From Candidatus Woesearchaeota archaeon (GTDB taxonomy: Archaea; Nanobdellota; Nanobdellia; SCGC-AAA011-G17; GW2011-AR18), in the NCBI GenBank assembly GCA_018302545.1, contig JAGVZM010000021.1:1-37276 (forward strand): a stretch of DNA of 37,276 nucleotides, written 5' to 3'. Position numbers and translations under genes: made by a program. Positions 1-7,692 of the stretch are shown here, one piece after another. A model generated the notes under the pieces. That model worked only from the letters and a program-made list of their open reading frames with translations, searched no databases and was not told the origin of the DNA. How positions within the stretch are numbered: the first letter of the stretch is position 1; each line of letters starts with the position of its first letter.

Positions 1-2
1 TA

Positions 3-65
3 AGAAAATATATTCTCAATCAAGGAAGAAAATCAGATCAAGTTAAACTAAGTAATTTCTTTTAG
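3..65 (+). CDS. C-terminal end of a CDS truncated by the window edge (…RKYILNQGRKSDQVKLSNFF*)
   Basis: Open frame from the window start to TAG at 63-65; too short to identify. Confidence 0.45.
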   Translation, partial: RKYILNQGRKSDQVKLSNFF

Positions 66-69
66 TGAT

Positions 70-92
70 ACCCTATGGTCTTGCCATAGGGT
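70..92 (+). repeat. Perfect 9-bp inverted repeat with 5-nt loop (ACCCTATGG-TCTTG-CCATAGGGT)
   Basis: Arms 70-78 and 84-92 are exact reverse complements; unusually GC-rich for this window. Confidence 0.85.
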
Positions 93-246
93 CGTTCATC
101 TAGTTTAAGATCAGGTCAAGTAAGAGTTATAGCAGGAAAGCCATTAACAAAACAATTTGGTTATGTATTAAATGGTGACTGGAAAATAAGAGATATAAGA
201 GCAGGAATAGTATATTAAGTAGATATTTCATGATTTCTTAAAATAA

Positions 247-858
247 ATGATAATTCAAATACCAAATTTAGGTCCAATTGAAAATAATGCTTACATAATT
301 TCAATAGGAAATAAAGCAATTTTAATAGATGCCCCACCAGAACCAGATAAAATATTACAAAGATTAGAAGAAAATAATTTAAAATTAAAATATATTTTAA
401 TAACTCATGGGCATACAGATCACATAGTCTCTACAGTATTCTTAAAAAACCAAACAAATGCAGAGATTCTAGCAAACGAAAACGATATCAAGATGTTTCA
501 AAAACCATGGAATTTATTGCATTTAAGAGCAAAGCCATTTACTCCCGATATATTATTAAAAGACAATGAAGAAATAAAATTAGGAAACAAAAATATAATA
601 TCATTAAAAGTTATCCATACACCAGGACACTCTCAAGGAAGTATATGTTTTTATCAAGAAAAAGAAAAGATATTATTCTCAGGAGACACATTATTTGCTT
701 CTGCAATTGGAAGAACAGATTTACCAGGCGGAGACCAAAATCAATTAATAAAGAGTATAAAAGAAAAGTTATTTACACTCCCATTAGAAACAAAAGTATT
801 TCCAGGGCATGGTCCAAGTACAACTATAAAAACAGAAAAAGAAAATTTCTATTTTTAA
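247..858 (+). CDS. Metallo-beta-lactamase fold hydrolase (glyoxalase II-like)
   Basis: THGHTDH metal motif, HTPGHSQGS, FSGDTLFA, FPGHG motifs. Confidence 0.92.
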   Translation: MIIQIPNLGPIENNAYIISIGNKAILIDAPPEPDKILQRLEENNLKLKYILITHGHTDHIVSTVFLKNQTNAEILANENDIKMFQKPWNLLHLRAKPFTPDILLKDNEEIKLGNKNIISLKVIHTPGHSQGSICFYQEKEKILFSGDTLFASAIGRTDLPGGDQNQLIKSIKEKLFTLPLETKVFPGHGPSTTIKTEKENFYF

Positions 859-892
859 AAAAATATTTAAAGTATAAAACTAAAAGTAGATT

Positions 893-1276
893 ATGAAAAA
901 AACGTTTTATCATGGATCTCAGGTTGAAGGAATAAAAATATTAAAACCAAAAAAAGATCCTAGAACAAAAATAAATGGTATATTTATCTCAGATCTTCCT
1001 TATGGTCCAATGCTGCACTCTCTTCTTAAAAATCGTTCAACCTCTAATGTTAATTATACAACAAAAAATAAGAGATTTATAAAAGGTAGAGTCATAACAA
1101 AACACGAATTAAACAAAGAAGGTTATTTATACAAAATCAAACCAAATAAAAAAGATTTAACAATAGATAAAGAAGGTAAATTATATTTAACCAAGCCAAT
1201 AAAAGTAGAAAGCTGTAAAAAAATAACAAAAAAAGACGTTTTAAAATTAGGTTGGAAGATTAAAGTTAAAAAATAA
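893..1276 (+). CDS. Small protein, possible ADP-ribosyltransferase-like fold
   Basis: N-terminal FYHGS…L.P and later GYLYKI resemble the H/Y motifs of ART-like proteins; weak similarity from memory only. Confidence 0.4.
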   Translation: MKKTFYHGSQVEGIKILKPKKDPRTKINGIFISDLPYGPMLHSLLKNRSTSNVNYTTKNKRFIKGRVITKHELNKEGYLYKIKPNKKDLTIDKEGKLYLTKPIKVESCKKITKKDVLKLGWKIKVKK

Positions 1277-1750
1277 TCACCTTTTTCTATATTTAATAAA
1301 TAAATAAGCAAATATAATTATCAATAATCCATAATTGATTATAATAAACCAAGGATTAGCCCAACTAATACCATTAAGTGTAAAGCTACTTATAGGCCAT
1401 AAAAATGGAGTTGGGAAATAATCCCTTGTATGTGTCGGAATATCTATAAAGATATGTAATAACCAACCACCAAGAACCCAAGGTATCTTTTTAGAAATAA
1501 TATAAATTAAACCAAAAACAATCAAAAATATAACTAAACTATGTGTTATATTATAAGCAATAAAAACATATTCTGGAAGAGTTTCTAAAGGAGGTTTGCC
1601 AGGATGAAAAGTACCAAATATAAGACTATAAATGATAAACACTCCAAAAGACAAAAAATCTGGTAGAATCGCAAATAATCCAGCCAACCACCTATAGGAA
1701 GTCCTAAAATAAATTGCAAAAGTCCATAAAAAATGAGCCAATGTATCCAT
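1277..1750 (-). CDS. Multi-TM membrane protein, membrane-bound metal-dependent hydrolase (YdjM/DUF457-like)
   Basis: Several hydrophobic helices; MDTLAH… and GGWLLHIFIDIPTH motifs. Confidence 0.55.
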   Translation of the reverse strand: MDTLAHFLWTFAIYFRTSYRWLAGLFAILPDFLSFGVFIIYSLIFGTFHPGKPPLETLPEYVFIAYNITHSLVIFLIVFGLIYIISKKIPWVLGGWLLHIFIDIPTHTRDYFPTPFLWPISSFTLNGISWANPWFIIINYGLLIIIFAYLFIKYRKR

Positions 1751-1903
1751 AAACTATATCTTTCTTAATCTATATAAAAAACTTCTCAATTTAATACACA
1801 TTAAGAAACATAAAAATACTTATTAAAAGCCCAATAAAACCAAAAATAGGGCAGAACTTTTCTTGGGTTATATTTTTATATTTTAAAATATGGTTTAATT
1901 TAT

Positions 1904-2599
1904 ATGAAAAAAATAATAATTTTATTAACAATGCTAATAACAGCCTGTACTTTAATTGACCAACCAATAATTGCAGATACCTCTAACGGTTTCCTAACTA
2001 CAGAAGACAAAGTAAAGATTTACTATTCTTACGAAAAAATCCCAACAAATAAGGCAGTAATATTAATTCATATGCTTGATAGGAGTCATACAGATTGGAA
2101 TGCTTTTTCTAAAAGGTTGCATAAAACAAATTTCTCAACTCTAGCAATTGATTTAAGGGGTCATGGAAAGTCAGACCTAAATTGGGAAGAATTTTCAGAA
2201 AAAGATTTTAATAATATGTTATTAGAAATAAAATCAGCAAAAGAATTCTTAAAAAAAGAAAATTATACAGAAATAAGCATTATAGGTGCAAGTATTGGAG
2301 CGAATTTAGCTCTAAATTATGCTTCTAATGATCAAGATATTAATAAATTAGTTTTGCTTTCACCTTCAGAGGATTATAGGGGAATAAAAACATTAAGCAA
2401 TTTAAATAATTTTAACAATTCGTTATTAATAGCAACAGGATCTAAAGACATAAAAAGTTACATTGGATCAAAGAAAATAAATGAATCATTTAAAGGAAAT
2501 AGAAAGTTATTAATGTATAATACAGAGAATCACGGAACAATACTATTACTTTCTCATTTCGAGTTAAACAAAGAAATAATAGAGTTTCTAAAGGCTTAA
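1904..2599 (+). CDS. Secreted alpha/beta hydrolase, probable lipoprotein
   Basis: N-terminal signal peptide with lipobox-like LITAC; LRGHGKSD; nucleophile elbow GASIG; late ENHG. Confidence 0.8.
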   Translation: MKKIIILLTMLITACTLIDQPIIADTSNGFLTTEDKVKIYYSYEKIPTNKAVILIHMLDRSHTDWNAFSKRLHKTNFSTLAIDLRGHGKSDLNWEEFSEKDFNNMLLEIKSAKEFLKKENYTEISIIGASIGANLALNYASNDQDINKLVLLSPSEDYRGIKTLSNLNNFNNSLLIATGSKDIKSYIGSKKINESFKGNRKLLMYNTENHGTILLLSHFELNKEIIEFLKA

Positions 2600-2601
2600 A
2601 T

Positions 2602-3261
2602 TTATTCTAAAGATCTATCGACTATTTTTGCATAGTCTATAACTCCATTCATTGAGCTTACTAATCTATCTGTTATTGTATAAATCCCTTCATTACTATC
2701 ACTTCTCAAAACAAGTTTAGATCCACTATATTGATCTGCCCACTTAGAAGCAGGTGCTTCAATCCTAGAGAATTTCTTTTCTGGATCAATTATTAATTTC
2801 TCAATATCTTCAGGTTTCAAAGAAAAAGTTAGAGAAGAATTCCCAGAAAGAGGAATACCTGCTGCTGCAGCTTGTAGTGTATCAAAAAACAAAACATACT
2901 CTAAATTTAGTAAATCTTCTATCCTACTCGTCTCTTTAACTAAATAATCAAATGCTGAATAAGCTATTTTCGGATCTCTATGACTAATAATAACATCTAT
3001 AGCTCTTCTAACATCAGCAACATCATCCCAATCTAATCTAGAGTCTAATTTAGCCTCAACCATAAAACCTGTATCTTTAGAAACAAACCTAAATACCGGT
3101 GGAGAAGAATAAACACCTGAACCTCCAATAATATGAACAAATCTAGCATAATAATCTCTCACAATATTACCCAAACAAGGTATAGTACCAAATAAAAGTT
3201 TAGTACCAGGAGCTAAATTTCTATCAATCCTATCACTTGGTCCTGTTCCACCACCAGACAT
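2602..3261 (-). CDS. Hypothetical protein (starts MSGGGTGPSD…), third gene of the MoxR-VWA cluster
   Basis: Long ORF; internal Met at 3261 preferred because the upstream extension would overlap the VWA gene; no recognised family. Confidence 0.6.
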   Translation of the reverse strand: MSGGGTGPSDRIDRNLAPGTKLLFGTIPCLGNIVRDYYARFVHIIGGSGVYSSPPVFRFVSKDTGFMVEAKLDSRLDWDDVADVRRAIDVIISHRDPKIAYSAFDYLVKETSRIEDLLNLEYVLFFDTLQAAAAGIPLSGNSSLTFSLKPEDIEKLIIDPEKKFSRIEAPASKWADQYSGSKLVLRSDSNEGIYTITDRLVSSMNGVIDYAKIVDRSLE

Positions 3262-3298
3262 ATAAACAAAAAAAATTAGAAATATATAAACATTTATA

Positions 3299-4501
3299 CT
3301 ACAAACTATAATAATCTTGTAATACAACCCTATCTAAATTATCTAGGTCATTAACAACATATAAATTACCTTTTCCAATCTCAACTATTTTTTTAGCTAA
3401 ATCTAAACCTTCATCCAAACCTATACCTATAACTGAAATAGTAATTCCTTGATTAACAGCCCTTTCAACTAAATTCAAAGTATTTTTAGTAGGTTCATCT
3501 CCAACTGTAGGCATTGCATCTGTAAGCAAAACTAGATGTTTGGTTATATTTTCTGAAGGAAACATTTCTATAGCTTTATTTATAGTTAAAGCCAAATCAG
3601 TTTGCTTCTTAGGGCTTACTTTTACAATTGCTTTCACAAATTGCCCAAAATCAGTAGTAGGATAAACAGCTTCTTCAATATCACTTCCAAACACAATCAA
3701 CCCAACCTTATCATTTTCCTCTATAGCTTTGAAAGCTAAAGCAACACCTGCTTTTTTACATAATTCTATTTTCTTGCCTTTCATACTTCCAGAAGCATCT
3801 AAACCATAAACAAGAAATATTTTACCTCTACTATCCCTTTCAAAAGACATTAAATCTTCTACTTCTAAGTTCTTATGACCTCTTCTTATAGATTTCCTAA
3901 GACTAGATTTTAATGCAATATCCCTATATCTATCTCCTTTTCTAAAATTTCTAACATTTTCTTTATCACCATACATCATAAACTTCTTAGTCTTTCTTTC
4001 ACCCAAACCCTTAGCAGATAAATCATCTAATTCTTTCATATATAAAACCATAGAAGCCAAATTAATACCTTTATCTGTATATTCCCCATCTTCTTCAATT
4101 AAACCTTCATCTTCTAGTTCCCTTTTTTTATCTTGCAGCTTATTTTTTAGCTCCCTTTGAAATTCAGGAAATTTAATATTTTTCTTAATAGCATCTTTAT
4201 CATAACCAGTAGCATATCTCAAAAAACTTTCACCAAATATCTTTTCAGCATTGTTATAATCTTTAACCAACTTCTCCATCAACATATCAGGATTAAAAGA
4301 TAATAATCCTTGATTCATACTAGAATCAATCATCATTCCTTGTTCAATAGTCTGTTTATTTCCCTCAACTATAGAATGACTCAAACCTTCATCAGAATCC
4401 ATAATACCCTTTTGTTCATATCCTTTTTTAAAATCTTGAACATCTACACTAGGGTAAATCCTCTCCTGTTTCTCTTTCAAAATTTTCTTTAAACTTAGCA
4501 A
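3299..4501 (-). CDS. VWA-domain protein
   Basis: MIDAS DASGS (VYGLDASGSMKGKK), LLTDAMPT; start may be an internal Met, as the ORF overlaps MoxR by 53 nt. Confidence 0.85.
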   Translation of the reverse strand: MLSLKKILKEKQERIYPSVDVQDFKKGYEQKGIMDSDEGLSHSIVEGNKQTIEQGMMIDSSMNQGLLSFNPDMLMEKLVKDYNNAEKIFGESFLRYATGYDKDAIKKNIKFPEFQRELKNKLQDKKRELEDEGLIEEDGEYTDKGINLASMVLYMKELDDLSAKGLGERKTKKFMMYGDKENVRNFRKGDRYRDIALKSSLRKSIRRGHKNLEVEDLMSFERDSRGKIFLVYGLDASGSMKGKKIELCKKAGVALAFKAIEENDKVGLIVFGSDIEEAVYPTTDFGQFVKAIVKVSPKKQTDLALTINKAIEMFPSENITKHLVLLTDAMPTVGDEPTKNTLNLVERAVNQGITISVIGIGLDEGLDLAKKIVEIGKGNLYVVNDLDNLDRVVLQDYYSL

Positions 4502-5420
4502 ATTCTTTAATTATAAAATCTTTATTGTTCATTAAATATTTAACACTTGGTTTCAATCTTATTCTATGGCTAACAACAGAATAAAAACTTTCTATAATAT
4601 CTTTAATATCAACTTTATTCTTATTTGCTAAATAAGCATTACTTTGGGATCTCTCATATAATCCTATAGATGCTCTAACACTAGGAACTCTTTCTAAATT
4701 CTCATTATTTCTTAACTCTCTAATAAATTGTAATGTTAAGTTTAATAAACTATCTGGAAATTCTACCTCAGGTAAATCTTCAGATTTTTCTCTAACAATT
4801 CTTTTTTCAATATCTAAACTTTCAGGATAACCAACAAATACAAAATCAAACCTATCTAGTAATACTTCTGATAATTTTTCTGTAGCTGCAAAATCTTCAG
4901 GATTCATAGTAGCAATCATCACAAAATCAGCTTCTAAATCCAAATCATAACCACCAATAGTAGCTTTACCCTCTTCTAAAACTTGTAATAATGCATTTTG
5001 CAACTTCTCAGGAGCCCTATTTATCTCATCAAAAAATAAAACACCTTTATTTGCTTTGAAAATCTTTCCAGGAGTAAAACTTTCTATTGACAAAGGACCA
5101 AATTGCATAGCCTTCACAGGATCTATATCTCCTATCATATCCTCGACAGTTAAATCAGGACTTCCTTGAATTCTAATAAATCTCTCTTCTCCCTTCAATT
5201 TATTTTTTTTCTTTGTAATAATTTCTTCAACTTCCATTTCAGGAAGTAACTTAGCAACGTTTTTGGCAAAAGTAGTTTTTCCTATTCCTGGTGGACCAAC
5301 TAATACAATATGCCTATTCATTATTAAAGCAGAAAGTATTTGCTTTTTAGCATTCTCTTGTCCATATATATCATTAAAAGGATCTTGTCCTCTAAATTTT
5401 TTAAATGTTTCAGTTAGCAT
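4449..5420 (-). CDS. MoxR-family AAA+ ATPase
   Basis: Walker A GPPGIGKTT, Walker B VLFFDEINRAP, sensor-1 MIATMNPED; start set at MLTETFKKF. Confidence 0.93.
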   Translation of the reverse strand: MLTETFKKFRGQDPFNDIYGQENAKKQILSALIMNRHIVLVGPPGIGKTTFAKNVAKLLPEMEVEEIITKKKNKLKGEERFIRIQGSPDLTVEDMIGDIDPVKAMQFGPLSIESFTPGKIFKANKGVLFFDEINRAPEKLQNALLQVLEEGKATIGGYDLDLEADFVMIATMNPEDFAATEKLSEVLLDRFDFVFVGYPESLDIEKRIVREKSEDLPEVEFPDSLLNLTLQFIRELRNNENLERVPSVRASIGLYERSQSNAYLANKNKVDIKDIIESFYSVVSHRIRLKPSVKYLMNNKDFIIKEFAKFKENFERETGEDLP

Positions 5421-5543
5421 TTTCAGCTTAAAAATAATATAATCTTTATAAAGTTTCTGGAAAATTAAATTTAAAGAAATATTTATAAACATAGGAATAT
5501 TAGAAGAAAGCTTTATATATTGATTAATAAGTTGCCGAATTAA

Positions 5544-5978
5544 ATGAATAAAAAACAAACAGTAAAAATGGATTATTCAAGTGCACTTCTTTATGGAATA
5601 CCAGCAGGAATTATAGCAGCTGTGATTTGGGCAATTTTAACTGTTATCACAGGTTGGGAATTTGGCTTCGTTGCTATTGGTATAGGTTATCTAGTAGGAT
5701 ATGCTGTTTACTATGGCGCTGGAAAAAAAGGAGATCAAAAATTACAATTTTTAAGTGCAGGCATATCTCTAATTGCAATATTCATTGGAGAATATTTAAT
5801 AACAAATCATTATTTATATACCTCTTTAATAGATCAAGGTATGAACACATTATATTTTCTTAAAGTATGGCCTGTTATTAAAGAAACAGTTTATTATGTT
5901 ATAGACTTTCCAATTACATTCTTATTCTGGACCATTGCATTATATGCAGGTTATGCCATGGCTAGAAAAAGAGAATAA
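5544..5978 (+). CDS. Small multi-TM membrane protein of unknown function
   Basis: Four hydrophobic segments; no recognised family. Confidence 0.6.
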   Translation: MNKKQTVKMDYSSALLYGIPAGIIAAVIWAILTVITGWEFGFVAIGIGYLVGYAVYYGAGKKGDQKLQFLSAGISLIAIFIGEYLITNHYLYTSLIDQGMNTLYFLKVWPVIKETVYYVIDFPITFLFWTIALYAGYAMARKRE

Positions 5979-5981
5979 AAA

Positions 5982-6464
5982 CTATCTTTTGTATCTCCAA
6001 CGAAACTTTTCAAGATCTTCAGAAAAAGCTTGCATAGCCCAATCAACACTAAAATTTTCACTAAGAGGAAAATTAATTCCTAAAATTCTCCTAGATCTCT
6101 CAACAAACAAATCATAAGCTATTTTAGTTTCCTCAGACAAATCCCTTCTATCCATTTCTGGTTTAGCTTCATAAAACCAACCAGTTTCATTTAAAGACCA
6201 TTCTAAAATATAAACAGCATCATCCAATTCATCAGGAAGTTCGAATTCATCATCAAATGGTTTTTCATCACCATTCCAAGTATCACAAAATATTCCTCTA
6301 AAATTATCATAAGTTTGAATAAGCATAGACCTTGATATATTCAAATCAGAGTTTAATCTTCTAATTCTATTTTCCTCATTAACTGGCAAATATCTTTTTA
6401 GGTGATAGATTTTAATAGGAAATAAGTAGCTAATACCTTCAACAGTCTTTCTAGGTAATTCCAT
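5982..6464 (-). CDS. Hypothetical protein
   Basis: 160-aa ORF with balanced composition and no recognised family. Confidence 0.6.
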   Translation of the reverse strand: MELPRKTVEGISYLFPIKIYHLKRYLPVNEENRIRRLNSDLNISRSMLIQTYDNFRGIFCDTWNGDEKPFDDEFELPDELDDAVYILEWSLNETGWFYEAKPEMDRRDLSEETKIAYDLFVERSRRILGINFPLSENFSVDWAMQAFSEDLEKFRWRYKR

Positions 6465-6544
6465 TGTAAAATAAAAAATATAAAAAAACTTAAAAAACTA
6501 GTTAAAAGAAACATTTTTATACTAGTTTTGAAGAAATATGATAT

Positions 6545-6838
6545 ATGCCATTAAAAAAGAGTGATATGAGTACAGAAACACAAAATTCTCCTAAAGATAT
6601 ACATGAATTAATTAAATCTGTAAATCAATTAACTCAAAGAATAGATAGATTATTAACCCTATTTGAACAAGCAGCAAAACATATTGATGAAGTAGAATCA
6701 ACAGAAGCTAAAATATCAAACTTATCATCAAGATTAGATTCATTACTAGAGCAAAATAAAGCAATTGCCCAAGGTTTAATATTACTAGAAAAATACGTAA
6801 GAGGAAAAACAGGCCTTCAAAAAGAAATGTCACAATGA
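6545..6838 (+). CDS. Small coiled-coil protein
   Basis: Heptad-like LIKSVNQLTQRIDRLLTLFEQ; stop overlaps next start (ATGA), indicating an operon. Confidence 0.65.
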   Translation: MPLKKSDMSTETQNSPKDIHELIKSVNQLTQRIDRLLTLFEQAAKHIDEVESTEAKISNLSSRLDSLLEQNKAIAQGLILLEKYVRGKTGLQKEMSQ

Positions 6839-7692
6839 TAAAAGATCAAGAACCATTCTTTCTAATAAATGAATTTGTTGAAGAACAAAAAGAAGAATTG
6901 CAGAAGATAGTTGATATAATTGAGCCAAGTAACTATCAAAAGTTTAAAAAGGCATTATTTATAAGAAATTTCACAAATGGATTATTTCAAGCATATAGGT
7001 TAGAAAAATCAAAAAGATATAAGAACAAACAGCAAGAATTAGAAAATTTAAAAAGAAAAAAACAAGATTTATTAAAAAAATTACAAAATATACAAAAAAA
7101 CAAATTAATAGAAAAACAAGAACAAGCAAAAAAACAATTAGAGATAGAAAAAGTAAATCCATTAGAAGAAGATAAAATAGTCAAAATAAATTTTAATGGT
7201 CATCAGTTAAATATTAAAGAACCAGAACTAAATGAACAAGAAGAAAAGATATTGAAAGATTTAAAGTTAAATACTTTAAAGTATCATTTAGAAAAAGAAG
7301 AAACCTTCACTCAAAAATTAAAGGAAATTGCAAATCAAAATTATTCTGAAGAATTAAATAAAAAATTAAAGTATTACACAGATAGAGACTTAAAAAAATA
7401 TGGGAAAATAAACTATTTAATTGAAGAACCAAAAATAAAAGAGATAATATGTAATGGAACAAGCCAACCAGTTTTAGTTACATATGAAAATAAAAAAGAA
7501 ATACCAACAAATATAGCATTCAACTCTGAAGAAGAATTAAATGATTTTATAGAAAAATTGGCAGATAAAACAAATTCAGAAATTTCAGAAGAAAACCCAT
7601 TTTTAAGCTCATCTTTAAAAAATTTAGAGATACAAGCAACTTTAGGATCCCAATTTGTAAAGGCCAAGTTCATAATCCAAAAGTCTATTTAA
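6835..7692 (+). CDS. Stand-alone N-terminal domain of a type II/IV secretion or archaellum ATPase (FlaI/GspE-like), no catalytic domain
   Basis: C-terminal ~100 aa (KYGKINYLIEEPKIKEIICNGTSQPVLVTYENKKEIPTNIAFNSEEELNDFIEKLADKTNSEIS…LEIQATLGSQFVKAKFIIQKS) match the FlaI NTD pattern; no Walker A; preceded by a long KE-rich coiled coil. Confidence 0.75.
   Translation: MIKDQEPFFLINEFVEEQKEELQKIVDIIEPSNYQKFKKALFIRNFTNGLFQAYRLEKSKRYKNKQQELENLKRKKQDLLKKLQNIQKNKLIEKQEQAKKQLEIEKVNPLEEDKIVKINFNGHQLNIKEPELNEQEEKILKDLKLNTLKYHLEKEETFTQKLKEIANQNYSEELNKKLKYYTDRDLKKYGKINYLIEEPKIKEIICNGTSQPVLVTYENKKEIPTNIAFNSEEELNDFIEKLADKTNSEISEENPFLSSSLKNLEIQATLGSQFVKAKFIIQKSI

Noticed and set aside
70-92. Hairpin as an intrinsic terminator
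   Set aside because: Not followed by a U-tract, and archaeal termination is mainly U-rich without a required hairpin
84-125. tRNA-like string (GTTCATCTAGTTTAAGATC resembling a D-arm) next to the 9-bp hairpin
   Set aside because: No D-loop GG, no T-arm GGTTCRANTCC, no matching acceptor stem
645-896. Track ORF 645-896 (+)
   Set aside because: Overlaps the clear MBL hydrolase in another frame; composition typical of out-of-frame AT-rich translation
7000-7170. Possible nucleotide tandem repeat (AAAAAACAA-rich region)
   Set aside because: Low-complexity Lys-rich coiled-coil coding sequence with no fixed period
6971-7184. Antisense hydrophobic ORFs that look like TM peptides
   Set aside because: Complement of the Lys/Glu-rich coiled coil naturally yields Phe/Leu-rich peptides
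6835-7692. FlaI-like gene as a frameshifted pseudogene of a full-length ATPase
   Set aside because: The following DNA is a convergent intact gene and I saw no remnant Walker A/B coding in any frame nearby
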